Shown here in pieces: positions 15,161-23,220 of a stretch of DNA of 64,000 nucleotides. Each line of letters opens with the position of its first letter. The first letter of the stretch is position 1. The notes under the pieces were generated by a model. That model was given only the letters and a program-made list of their open reading frames with translations. It was not told where the DNA came from and ran no database searches. The DNA is from Actinomycetes bacterium (GTDB lineage: Bacteria; Actinomycetota; Actinomycetes; Mycobacteriales; Mycobacteriaceae): positions 62,001-126,000 of the forward strand of contig JAEYMI010000038.1 in NCBI GenBank assembly GCA_023461275.1. The letters are read 5' to 3'. The position numbers and the translations under genes are program-made.

Positions 15161-16572
15161 GCCGGCACCTCCTGACCGGCGATCCGCACGCTTGCCAGTA
15201 GCCCGCCCAGGTTGCTGCGACCGAAGGTCAATTCGCCACCGGCACCGCGAACGATGACGTCGACGATGGCCAATCCCAGGCCCGTCCCCGACGTCTGGTC
15301 GCGCGTGAAGAACCGATCGGTGAGGTGTGGCAAGTCCTCGTCGGAGACGCCTGGTCCGTTGTCGGCGACGTCGATCTCTATCATCGATGCCTCCTCGCGG
15401 ACCGTCACATGCACCTCGGGGTGTTCGCCTGCATGTCGGGTTGCGTTGTCCACCAAAACATCCAGAATCTGCGAGAGCGCACTTTCGCCCATCGCGACCT
15501 GGCGTTGCGGATCGGTGAGTGTGTCGTCGAGGCTCAACGTGGCACCTCGTTCGGCGGCCGGTACCGACCAGAAGTCGAGACGGTCGGCCACCACGGACGA
15601 TACCGAACAGGTCTGTGGTTCTGGACTGCTCAATGAGCGTGGGGTCTCGGCGCTGGCCAGCGTGAGCAGTCCGTCGAGGATTTGGTGAAGCCGTTGCGCC
15701 TCGCCGGAGATCAGGGAATAGTCCTCGCGGGCCGATGCCGGAATGTCGGGCTCGAGGACGTCGAGTCGGAACTGCAGGGCGGCAAGGGGATTGCGTAGTT
15801 GGTGTGACGCGTCGGCAACGAGTCGACGCTGCGAGGACACCGAGCGCAGCACCGTGCCGACCAGGGTGTCGAAGGTGGTCGACAGCTCGCGAATCTCCGG
15901 CGGTCCACTCGATCCGCTGACGGGTGGGTGGGTGTCGGGCGGGTCATCGCCCGGTACCGACGGCAGCTGGCCGGCCAGATCGGTCATCGCTGACGACAGA
16001 TTCGACAGCGGACGCAACAACCACCGGCTCAATGCGAGAGCCAGTAAACCGAAGGCGCCCAAGGCTATCACCGTACCGATGGCCACGAGTGTCCACGCAT
16101 TGCGAATGTCGTTGCGTGCCGCGGCGGTGGCTGCCTCGATGACAACCACGCCGTTGACCTGCGCGCCGGTGCCCACCGGCTGAACAAACAACGCAGATGT
16201 GGGCCCCCATGGCCGCAGCAGTCCGATGTCGGCGCCACCTTGGTTGCGCAGTCCTCGCGTAATTGCTTCGCGCACAGCCGAATCCGATGCCGATATGCCT
16301 TCGCCGAGGTCGGGAACTCCTCGGGTGGAGACCACCAGAACGCCGTCGTCGTAGACCGAGTGGTAGGCGTTGATGGCGGATTCGATGGCACCGGGATCGC
16401 CGGTGCGCACGTATTCATCGGCCAGCACCGCGAGTCGCTGAACATCGCTGTCACGTTGTTGCACAAAGGCTCTGGTGCGAGCCTCGGCCGACACCTGGAC
16501 CAACGGAACAGCGAACCCCGCGACCGCCACCGCACCGATCAGTGCCAGGATGATGACCAGACGTCTACGCAT
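15157..16572 (-). CDS. Sensor histidine kinase
   Basis: A 471-residue membrane kinase. Transmembrane segment 1 (about residues 4-26) and segment 2 (about 160-182, ALGAFGLLALALSRWLL) bracket an extracytoplasmic domain, followed by HAMP. The phosphoacceptor His is in LVADASHQLRNPLAALQFRLDVLE. The HATPase domain has DNATRH (N box), DVADNGPGVSDEDLPHLTDRFF (G1/F) and GTGLGLAIVDVIV (G2). It overlaps the response regulator by eight bases and the TAXI lipoprotein by four, so all three are one operon. The TAXI protein probably supplies the signal. Confidence 0.9.
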   Translation of the reverse strand: MRRRLVIILALIGAVAVAGFAVPLVQVSAEARTRAFVQQRDSDVQRLAVLADEYVRTGDPGAIESAINAYHSVYDDGVLVVSTRGVPDLGEGISASDSAVREAITRGLRNQGGADIGLLRPWGPTSALFVQPVGTGAQVNGVVVIEAATAAARNDIRNAWTLVAIGTVIALGAFGLLALALSRWLLRPLSNLSSAMTDLAGQLPSVPGDDPPDTHPPVSGSSGPPEIRELSTTFDTLVGTVLRSVSSQRRLVADASHQLRNPLAALQFRLDVLEPDIPASAREDYSLISGEAQRLHQILDGLLTLASAETPRSLSSPEPQTCSVSSVVADRLDFWSVPAAERGATLSLDDTLTDPQRQVAMGESALSQILDVLVDNATRHAGEHPEVHVTVREEASMIEIDVADNGPGVSDEDLPHLTDRFFTRDQTSGTGLGLAIVDVIVRGAGGELTFGRSNLGGLLASVRIAGQEVPA

Positions 16573-17269
16573 CGGAACTCGGATGAGCGTCGGGTCCGGC
16601 TCCGTCCCAACGGTATCCGAACCCTCGGATGGTCGCGATCAGCCCGGGGCGACCGAGTTTCGCCCGCAGCCCGGTCATGTGGACGTCGAGTGATCGGGAG
16701 ACCGCGGCAAAAGCATCTCCCCAGACCTGATCCATCAGCTGCTGTCGACTGACCGCAGCGCCAGGATTGTGTAGAAGTACCGCGAGAATCTCGAATTCCT
16801 TTGCGGTCAGATCGATCTCGCGGTCACCGACGAGCACGGTGTGCGCGTCGAGATCGACCACCACATCCCCGGAAACCACCGTGCTCGACGGCTTGTCGTC
16901 GAGCACGGCAGCGCTGCGCCGTCGGACCACGTCGATGCGGGCGAGCAGTTCGCCGAAGCGGGCGGGTTTGACCAGGTAGTCGTCGGCGCCCATCCGCAGA
17001 CCACGCACCACCGACCGTTCGTCGTCGCGGGCTGTCAGGATGATCACCGGGAGCGAACAGACTTGTCGCAGTTGACGAAGCACCTCGAGCCCGTCCTGAT
17101 CGGGCAGCCCGAGGTCGAGGAGTACGAAGTCGACGTCGGCGTGGTGCAGCAGGAGATCCGAACCCTTGGTGAATCGGACCGGGTCGTGCTCGAAGCGTCG
17201 TAGACCTGCGGCGATGGCCGCCCCCACCCCGTCGTCGTCTTCGACAACCGCAACGCGCATGGCCCCCAT
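16565..17269 (-). CDS. OmpR/PhoB-family response regulator
   Basis: A 234-residue response regulator. The receiver begins MRVAVVEDDDG, the phosphoacceptor Asp is in VDFVLLDLGLPDQDGLEV, and the conserved Lys is in DDYLVKPARFGELLARI. The C-terminal winged helix has LTAKEFEILAVLLHNPGAAVSRQQLMDQVWGD and SLDVHMTGLRAKLG. The start at 17269 follows GAAGGG by four bases; an in-frame ATG at 17260 is the alternative. It is the first gene of the RR-HK-TAXI operon and likely regulates genes for uptake or use of the TAXI ligand. Confidence 0.9.
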   Translation of the reverse strand: MGAMRVAVVEDDDGVGAAIAAGLRRFEHDPVRFTKGSDLLLHHADVDFVLLDLGLPDQDGLEVLRQLRQVCSLPVIILTARDDERSVVRGLRMGADDYLVKPARFGELLARIDVVRRRSAAVLDDKPSSTVVSGDVVVDLDAHTVLVGDREIDLTAKEFEILAVLLHNPGAAVSRQQLMDQVWGDAFAAVSRSLDVHMTGLRAKLGRPGLIATIRGFGYRWDGAGPDAHPSSDA

Positions 17270-17338
17270 TATCCCTTCTCGCCGGGTGGCGTCGGGGAAA
17301 ACGGGGACCATGCGTCGAGATGCTTCACCGGTGGACGA

Positions 17339-18763
17339 TCACCTGGTGGTGACCGGTGCCGACTCCGCGGATGCCTTCTCGGTGTCCGCCGGTGTCGCGA
17401 TGGCCGGGAGGTCAGCGGTGATCGCCGCATCCTCGCTGTCGGCAGGATGTCCGTCGAGCGTCGAATCGCCTCGGGTCTCCTTCATGATGAAGGCGGCGAT
17501 CCAGGTCAGCGCGGCACAGCCGGCGACGTAGTAGAAGAACGCCGACTCCATGCCCGCCTGCTTGAGTGCCAGGGCGATCGGCTCGGCGGTGCCGCCGAAG
17601 ACCGCGGTGACCAGGGCGTGCGGCAGGCCGACGCCCAGCGCACGGACCTTGGTGGGGAACAGCTCGGCTTTCACGATCGGGCTCAGTGCGCTGTAAGCGG
17701 TGACGATGGTGAGACCGCCGAGCATCAGCAGGAAGGCGAAGAACGCATTCGACGTGTGGCCCAGAACCGTCAGGATCGGCACGGTCAGCAGGGTGGCGCC
17801 GGCACCGAAGAACAGCATCATCTTGCGTCGGCCGATGCGGTCGGACAGGGCGCCCGCGGCGGGCTGCATGAACATGTAGATGGTCAGTGCGGCGAAGTTG
17901 ATCCAGGCGACGGTGTGCTTGTCGATGCCCGAAGTGTTGATCATGTATTTCTGCAGGTACGTCGTGTAGGTGTAGTACGCGACGGTGCCACCGATGGCCA
18001 GCCCGAAGACCAGTGCGAACTGCTTGCGGTAGCGGTACAGCGTGCGCAGCGAGCCTTCGGCTTTGGCGGCGTCGGTGCCCAGCACGGCGGCGCGCTGCTT
18101 CTCGGCGAGGTACTGCTCGGACTCGTCCATGCCGCGTCGGATGATCATCACGACGACGGCGGCAACGGCGCCGATGACGAACGGCACGCGCCAACCCCAG
18201 GCAGTCATCTGCTCGCTGGTCAGCACCTGCAGCAGGATCAGCTGGACGCCGAGGGCGCACAGCTGGCCCAGGATGATCGAGACGTACTGGAAGCTGGAGA
18301 AGAAGCCACGACGGCCCGGGGTCGCGACCTCCGACAGGTAGGTGGCGCTTGAGCCGAACTCGCCACCGACCGAAAGGCCCTGCAGCAGGCGGGCCAGCAC
18401 CAGGATGACCGGTGCGGCGAGTCCGATCGCCGCGTAGCTCGGCGTGCACGCGATGAGCAGTGAACCCGCCGCCATCAGGCAGACCGACAGGGTGAGTGCG
18501 TTCTTGCGGCCGTAGCGGTCGGCGAATCGGCCGAGGATGTAGCCGCCGAGCGGGCGCATCAGGAAGCCGACGGCGAAAACCACTGCTGCCGAGAGCAACT
18601 GGGCCGTCTGGCTCTCGCTGGGGAAGAACACCGGTGCGAAGAACACCGCGAAGGCGGCGTAGACGAACCAGTCGTACCACTCGATCAGGTTGCCGATCGA
18701 TCCTCGGATCACGTTGCCGACAACGCGCTTGTTGTCGGGTGTCCGTTCGTTCACCTCTTGCAT
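17339..18763 (-). CDS. MFS transporter, metabolite:H+ symporter (MHS) family
   Basis: A 474-residue, 12-helix MFS permease of the MHS group, which includes KgtP, ShiA and ProP. Signatures are NLIEWYDWFVYAAFAVFFAPVFFP, FLMRPLGGYILGRFADRYGRKNAL (loop 2-3 motif) and LLQGLSVGGEFGSSATYLSEVATPGRRGFFSSFQ. I place the start at MQEVNERTP because GGAAGG lies eight bases upstream and because the longer alternative (18823) would overlap a Crp-like site at 18819-18834. Family members import organic acids such as 2-oxoglutarate, so it could feed the dicarboxylate-CoA genes nearby. That link is inference. Confidence 0.88.
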   Translation of the reverse strand: MQEVNERTPDNKRVVGNVIRGSIGNLIEWYDWFVYAAFAVFFAPVFFPSESQTAQLLSAAVVFAVGFLMRPLGGYILGRFADRYGRKNALTLSVCLMAAGSLLIACTPSYAAIGLAAPVILVLARLLQGLSVGGEFGSSATYLSEVATPGRRGFFSSFQYVSIILGQLCALGVQLILLQVLTSEQMTAWGWRVPFVIGAVAAVVVMIIRRGMDESEQYLAEKQRAAVLGTDAAKAEGSLRTLYRYRKQFALVFGLAIGGTVAYYTYTTYLQKYMINTSGIDKHTVAWINFAALTIYMFMQPAAGALSDRIGRRKMMLFFGAGATLLTVPILTVLGHTSNAFFAFLLMLGGLTIVTAYSALSPIVKAELFPTKVRALGVGLPHALVTAVFGGTAEPIALALKQAGMESAFFYYVAGCAALTWIAAFIMKETRGDSTLDGHPADSEDAAITADLPAIATPADTEKASAESAPVTTR

Positions 18764-18818
18764 GTCCAGACCTTCCTGAGTCGTTGTGACAGGACCTCTG
18801 ACAAGCAATGTGTCATCA

Positions 18819-18834
18819 GTCACAACTGATGCCC
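18819..18834. promoter_or_regulatory. Crp-like site upstream of the MHS transporter
   Basis: TGTGT-CATCAG-TCACA matches the TGTGA-N6-TCACA consensus with one mismatch. It lies 56 bases upstream of the preferred transporter start. The crp gene itself is about 1 kb away. Confidence 0.6.
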
Positions 18835-18902
18835 AGTGTGTGCGGCGACTCCTAACACTCCCTTAGGAAAGTCGTCAGCGGGACTGCGTAGGCTGGAAAA
18901 CC

Positions 18903-19727
18903 ATGACGGTCGACGACGACGCCGATGTCCCACGCCACCCTGCGTACGAGGTGCTTCGCGAGGTGACGCCCTTCGCGTCGGTGCTGCTGTGTGACAACCC
19001 CGGCGTGATGGAACTCGACGGCACCAACACCTGGATTCTGCGCGCACCCGGCCACGCCGAGTGCGTCGTCGTCGATCCCGGCCCGCCACGAAATGGCAAG
19101 CACGTCAAGAACATTGCCACGCAGACCGGAATCGCGCTGACCCTGATCACGCATCGCCACCTCGACCACACGGGCGCGATCGGCAAGCTGCACAAACACA
19201 CCGGTGCACCGACGCGGGCGCGACTGGAGAAGCACTGCCGCGACGCCGAGCCGCTGCGCGACCGCGAGGTGATCGAGGCGGCCGGCGTGCGGATCACGGT
19301 GTTGTTCACTCCTGGACACAGTGGTGATTCGGTCAGCTTCCTCGTCGAACACGACGGGCAGAAGGCGATGCTGACCGGCGACACCATCCTCGGCGCGGGC
19401 ACCACCGTGATCGACCCCGCCGACGGCAGCCTGCGCGACTACATGAACTCGCTGAACCGGCTGATCGTCGAAGGCGAGGGGTGCGCCCTGCTCCCGGGCC
19501 ACGGACCCGATCATCCCGACGTCATCCCGGTCGCGCGCTACTACAAGGCCCACCGCGAGGAACGGATCGATCAGATCCGCGCCGTCCTCGACGAGATGGG
19601 TGTGTCGCCGAAACAGGCCAAGCCGATGAAGGTGGTGCGCAAGGTCTACCGCGATGTCGACAAGAAACTCTGGCCGGCCGCGCGGATGTCGGTCAAGGCG
19701 CAGTTGGAGTATCTGCGGCAGGAGTAA
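18903..19727 (+). CDS. MBL-fold metallohydrolase (Rv3677c-like)
   Basis: A 274-residue metallo-beta-lactamase-fold hydrolase. The metal motif HRHLDHTG (HxHxDH) is near residues 83-90. Further ligands lie in FTPGHSGDSVSF and GDTILGAGTTVI, and the last metal His is in LLPGHGPDHPDV. The C-terminal winged helix-like region REERIDQIRAVLDEMG is typical of LACTB2-like members. Its position next to crp matches Rv3677c of M. tuberculosis. LACTB2 relatives are RNases or hydrolases; the activity here is not known. Confidence 0.9.
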   Translation: MTVDDDADVPRHPAYEVLREVTPFASVLLCDNPGVMELDGTNTWILRAPGHAECVVVDPGPPRNGKHVKNIATQTGIALTLITHRHLDHTGAIGKLHKHTGAPTRARLEKHCRDAEPLRDREVIEAAGVRITVLFTPGHSGDSVSFLVEHDGQKAMLTGDTILGAGTTVIDPADGSLRDYMNSLNRLIVEGEGCALLPGHGPDHPDVIPVARYYKAHREERIDQIRAVLDEMGVSPKQAKPMKVVRKVYRDVDKKLWPAARMSVKAQLEYLRQE

Positions 19728-19732
19728 ACGAC

Positions 19733-19764
19733 AACGGGCCCGACTCCGTAGCGTCGAGCCCGTT
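19733..19764. terminator. Bidirectional terminator between the MBL-hydrolase gene and crp
   Basis: AACGGGCCCGAC (19733-19744) pairs with GTCGAGCCCGTT (19753-19764), with one mismatch and an 8-base loop. It lies between two convergent genes, ending 17 bases from the crp stop. Confidence 0.75.
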
Positions 19765-19781
19765 CTCCAAACGTGTAAGCG

Positions 19782-20456
19782 CTACCGCGCGCGTCGAGCC
19801 AGCCGTTCCGAGTCGGCGATCAGCACGCTCTTGCCTTCCAGGCGCAACCAGCCGCGCTGGGCGAAGTCGGCGAGTGCCTTATTGACGGTCTCGCGGGAGG
19901 CGCCGACGAGCTGGGCGATCTCTTCCTGCGTCAGGTCGTGGGTGACGCGCAGCGCGCCGCCCTCCTGAGTGCCGAAGCGCTGTGCGAGCTGCAGCAGCTG
20001 CTTGGCCACACGGCCGGGCACGTCGGTGAAGATCAGGTCGGCGAGGTTGTTGTTGGTGCGACGCAGGCGTCGGGCCAGCACGCGTAGCAGTTGCTCGGCG
20101 ATCTCGGGACGATCCTTGATCCACGCTCGCAGCGCATCGCGGTCCATCGACACCGCACGCACTTCGGTGACGGTCGTCGCCGACGATGTACGCGGTCCCG
20201 GATCGAAGATGGAGAGTTCACCGAACATGTCCGACGGGCCCATGATGGTCAGCAGGTTCTCGCGACCATCGGGTGAGCGACGTCCGAGCTTCACCTTGCC
20301 CGAAAGGATGATGAACAGTCGGTCGCCGGGCTCGCCCTCATGGAAGATCACGTGTCCGCGCGGAAAATCCACCGGTTGGAGCTGCTTCGTGAGCGCCGCG
20401 ACAGCGGAAGGTTCAACCCCTTGGAATATGCCCGCCCGCGCCAGTACTTCCTCCAC
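19782..20456 (-). CDS. crp: cAMP-responsive regulator Crp (GlxR/Rv3676-type)
   Basis: A 224-residue Crp/Fnr regulator, the same length as M. tuberculosis Crp. The cyclic-nucleotide pocket is FGELSIFDPGPRTSSATTVTEVRAVSMD, with the Glu and Arg that contact cAMP. The long C-helix RPEIAEQLLRVLARRLRRTNNNLADLIFTDVPGRVAKQLLQLA leads to the HTH HDLTQEEIAQLVGASRETVNKALADFAQRGWLRLE. It is a global regulator of carbon and energy metabolism. Candidate binding sites occur upstream of acs (28847-28862) and the MHS transporter (18819-18834). An Rv3645-like adenylate cyclase is encoded at 58026. Confidence 0.95.
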   Translation of the reverse strand: MEEVLARAGIFQGVEPSAVAALTKQLQPVDFPRGHVIFHEGEPGDRLFIILSGKVKLGRRSPDGRENLLTIMGPSDMFGELSIFDPGPRTSSATTVTEVRAVSMDRDALRAWIKDRPEIAEQLLRVLARRLRRTNNNLADLIFTDVPGRVAKQLLQLAQRFGTQEGGALRVTHDLTQEEIAQLVGASRETVNKALADFAQRGWLRLEGKSVLIADSERLARRAR

Positions 20457-20635
20457 CTAGGACCCTTTCTCGTCCGGAAAAACTTCCCCCCGGCGCCCGA
20501 CAAATTATTGATTGCAGATCTGACGCCGGAGCTAACGCTACTCTTGCCACCCAGCATATGTGTTGAATGGGTCACCAGGTCGGCGTGTTCAGCATCTGTT
20601 GAGAGATGTACCAGCGGAAACCGGCGAATGCCTGG

Positions 20636-20950
20636 TCAGCTTGCGCGTTCGCGACGAGCGGTGCCGTCGGCGGAATCGGGACGACCGACCCGACGATTGC
20701 GAAGCTCATCCAAGGCCGCGGGCATTCCCTCGTTGGCGAGGGTGTCGACGTGCTCGGGTTGCGCGGTTTCCAGGAACTCGATGACGTCGTCGCGGTTGAC
20801 GGCCAGGCGATCGATCCGGGTCTGTACCTTCTCCATCGCCAACGCGAAGAGCATCAGTACGCCGGGGAACAACAGCGCCGCCAGACCTTGCATGAGCACC
20901 AGTAAACACAATCCGGTCATCGACCTCCTAACTGGATCGGGGGTCTTCAT
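20636..20950 (-). CDS. Small membrane protein (Rv3675-like)
   Basis: A 104-residue protein starting MKTPDPVRRSMTGLCLLV with one long or two short hydrophobic segments (about residues 10-40, LCLLVLMQGLAALLFPGVLMLFALAM) and a soluble acidic tail with VNRDDVIEFLETAQPEHVD. The longer upstream reading lacks coding character. A small membrane protein, Rv3675, occupies the same place between crp and nth in M. tuberculosis. Function is unknown. Confidence 0.7.
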   Translation of the reverse strand: MKTPDPVRRSMTGLCLLVLMQGLAALLFPGVLMLFALAMEKVQTRIDRLAVNRDDVIEFLETAQPEHVDTLANEGMPAALDELRNRRVGRPDSADGTARRERAS

Positions 20951-21002
20951 CGACTTGTTACCAAGGGGCCATCGTCGTGGAGCACGCTCTAGTCTTGATG
21001 GG

Positions 21003-21764
21003 ATGAGCGCCCGTTCAGCCCCCGCCCGAACCGGCGGTGAAACACATCTCGGGTTGGTGCGGCGGGCGCGTCGGATGAATCGCACGCTGAAAGTGGCGTT
21101 CCCGCGCGTCTACTGCGAACTCGACTTCACCACTCCGTTGGAGCTGTCGGTGGCGACGATTCTCTCCGCGCAATGCACCGACGTTCGGGTCAATCAGGTG
21201 ACTCCGGCCCTGTTCACCCGGTATCGAAGCGCGCGCGACTACGCTGAGGCCGACCGCACTGAACTCGAGGAGATGATCCGCTCGACCGGCTTCTACCGGA
21301 ACAAGGCGAACTCGATCATCGGGCTCGGTCAGGCGCTGCAGGAACGGTTCGACGGTGAGGTGCCCTCGACGCTGAAAGAACTCGTGACGCTTCCCGGTTT
21401 CGGGCGCAAGACGGCCAACGTCGTCCTCGGCAATGCCTTCGGTGTGCCGGGAATCACCGTCGACACCCACTTCGGACGGCTCGTCCGGCGCTGGCAGTGG
21501 ACCGAGGAAACCGACCCGGTGAAGGTGGAGAAAGTCGTCGGCGAGCTGATCGAACGCAGGGAGTGGACCGACCTCTCACATCGCATCATCTTCCACGGCC
21601 GCCGCGTCTGCCACGCCCGTAAACCTGCCTGCGGGGTGTGCATCCTCGCCAAGGACTGTCCGTCGGTGGGCACCGGCCCGATGGACAAAGCCGAGGCCGC
21701 GGCCCTGGTCAAAGGTCCCGAGACCGACCACCTGCTCGAGCTCGCGGGGATCACGACCCGGTGA
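21003..21764 (+). CDS. nth: Endonuclease III
   Basis: A 253-residue DNA glycosylase/AP lyase that removes oxidised pyrimidines in base-excision repair. The helix-hairpin-helix with the catalytic Lys is LVTLPGFGRKTANVVLGNAFG, and the catalytic Asp is in GITVDTHFGRLVRR. The [4Fe-4S] cluster motif C-X6-C-X2-C-X5-C (CHARKPACGVCILAKDC) is complete. The start at 21003 matches the expected N-terminus; upstream in-frame sequence belongs to the crp promoter and the opposite-strand gene. Its TGA is overlapped by the GTG of the thioredoxin-like gene, so nth, the TlpA-like gene, the Nudix gene and marP form one operon. Confidence 0.95.
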   Translation: MSARSAPARTGGETHLGLVRRARRMNRTLKVAFPRVYCELDFTTPLELSVATILSAQCTDVRVNQVTPALFTRYRSARDYAEADRTELEEMIRSTGFYRNKANSIIGLGQALQERFDGEVPSTLKELVTLPGFGRKTANVVLGNAFGVPGITVDTHFGRLVRRWQWTEETDPVKVEKVVGELIERREWTDLSHRIIFHGRRVCHARKPACGVCILAKDCPSVGTGPMDKAEAAALVKGPETDHLLELAGITTR

Positions 21765-22447
21765 CCAGGATTTCCCCGGCTGCGCGCTGGAGCATTGTGT
21801 TCGCCGTCGTGATGGTGGCCCTGGTGGTGGCGATCTGGCCGCGTGGCTCCGACGATCCCGACACCTTCGATCCGACTGCCGCGGCACCGTCGGGGCCGGC
21901 CGCCACCGATATGCAGGTCCCCGATGCTCAACTGCAGCAGGCTCGCGCCGAGGCCGGCCTCGAGCCGTGCCCGCAGACGGGGCTGCCGATGGGGCCGTCG
22001 TCGGTGCTCAACGGCGTCGAGGTGCCGTGTCTGGCGTCGGGTGCGAAGTACAACGTCGGCGTCGAGACCGCGGGCATGCCGCTGGTGATCAATATGTGGG
22101 CGGTGTGGTGCCTGCCGTGTCGTCGTGAGTTGCCGGTGCTGGCCGACTACGCCCGACAAGCCGCCGGGCGGGTGAACGTGCTGACCGTCCACGCGCAGGA
22201 AGGCGCCAACAACCCGTACCTGGCACTGCGCTTCCTCATCGAGAACGGCATCCACCTGCCGACCGTGCTCGACACCGACGGACGCGTCGCCAAGGCAGTG
22301 ACCGCGCCACGGGTCTTCCCGTCGACCATCCTGGTTCGCCCGGACGGTACCGTCGCCAAGGTGCTGCCCAGGGTGTTCGACGATGCCGACCAGGTGTCGG
22401 CGGCGGTGAGCGAGTATCTCGGTGTGCCCAACGGGGGAGTCGCATGA
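21761..22447 (+). CDS. Membrane-anchored TlpA/ResA-like thioredoxin (Rv3673c-like)
   Basis: A 228-residue extracytoplasmic thioredoxin-fold protein. One N-terminal transmembrane anchor (WSIVFAVVMVALVVAIW, about residues 10-26) is followed by a Pro/Ala linker and a thioredoxin domain with the redox pair WCLPC (about residues 114-118) and the cis-Pro segment APRVFPSTILVRPDG. Two extra Cys (EPCPQTG and VEVPCLASG) precede the domain. It overlaps nth by four bases and the Nudix gene by four. The likely role is in periplasmic thiol redox or cytochrome maturation. Confidence 0.9.
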   Translation: MTRISPAARWSIVFAVVMVALVVAIWPRGSDDPDTFDPTAAAPSGPAATDMQVPDAQLQQARAEAGLEPCPQTGLPMGPSSVLNGVEVPCLASGAKYNVGVETAGMPLVINMWAVWCLPCRRELPVLADYARQAAGRVNVLTVHAQEGANNPYLALRFLIENGIHLPTVLDTDGRVAKAVTAPRVFPSTILVRPDGTVAKVLPRVFDDADQVSAAVSEYLGVPNGGVA

Positions 22448-23220
22448 CCGGGCCGCTGGTGCCGGCCGACGAGATCCCGCCGTGGATGCGTCGCCTCACC
22501 GACAACGTCGACGCGGTCCGCGACAGCGTGCTCAATCGTGGCGGCGACCGCACCCGGTGGGCGACCAAGCTGCTCCCGACCAAGCGTGCCGCCGCGGTGT
22601 TGGTGTTGATGTCGGGAGCCTTCGACGGCGACCCCGGCCATCATGGTGGCCTGCCGGCCGACGCCGAGCTCCTACTACTGGAGCGCGCGGCGACGTTGCG
22701 TCAGCACAGCGGTCAGGTGGCCTTTCCCGGAGGTGGTCTCGACCCCGGCGACGATTACCCGGTCGGTACCGCGATGCGCGAGGCCACCGAGGAGACCGGC
22801 CTGATCCCCGACGGTGTGCGACCGATCGCCACGTTGCCGTCGTTTCCGGTTCCGGTATCGGGATTCGACGTGGTTCCCGTCCTGGCCCATTGGCACCGGC
22901 CAGGCCCGGTCCGTGCCGTCGACCCGGGCGAGACCGCACGCGTCGCCCGGGTCAACCTGCGACAGATGTTGTTGCCGGAGAACCGTTTTCAGGTCAGTCG
23001 GTCGGTGCTGGGTGGCACCCTCTACAAGGGCCCGGCGTTCTTCGTCGACGGTTTGCTGATCTGGGGATTCACCGGCGGGCTGATCGCGGCGATCAGCGAG
23101 GCCGCAGGCTGGGATGTGGAGTGGGACAAAGATGATGTGCGCGGCCTGGATGACATGATCGAGCGCGCGGGAAGCCCGCAGCGCAGCGGCTTTCCCGCTG
23201 AGGAGGCCGGCGACCGATGA
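22444..23220 (+). CDS. Nudix hydrolase (Rv3672c / CoA-pyrophosphatase type)
   Basis: A 258-residue Nudix enzyme. The Nudix box GGGLDPGDDYPVGTAMREATEETGLI fits GX5EX7REUXEEXGU with Asp-rich variation in the first part, and the CoA-specific segment LLERAATLRQHSGQVAFPGGG precedes it. Enzymes of this subfamily hydrolyse CoA and related dinucleotides. It sits between the TlpA-like gene and marP with four-base overlaps on both sides, the order seen in mycobacteria (Rv3673c-Rv3672c-Rv3671c). Confidence 0.9.
   Translation: MTGPLVPADEIPPWMRRLTDNVDAVRDSVLNRGGDRTRWATKLLPTKRAAAVLVLMSGAFDGDPGHHGGLPADAELLLLERAATLRQHSGQVAFPGGGLDPGDDYPVGTAMREATEETGLIPDGVRPIATLPSFPVPVSGFDVVPVLAHWHRPGPVRAVDPGETARVARVNLRQMLLPENRFQVSRSVLGGTLYKGPAFFVDGLLIWGFTGGLIAAISEAAGWDVEWDKDDVRGLDDMIERAGSPQRSGFPAEEAGDR

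Noticed and set aside
20560..20578. A Crp-like site in the crp promoter (TGTGTTGAATGGGTCACC)
   Set aside because: The half-sites are spaced incorrectly for TGTGA-N6-TCACA, so I do not call it.
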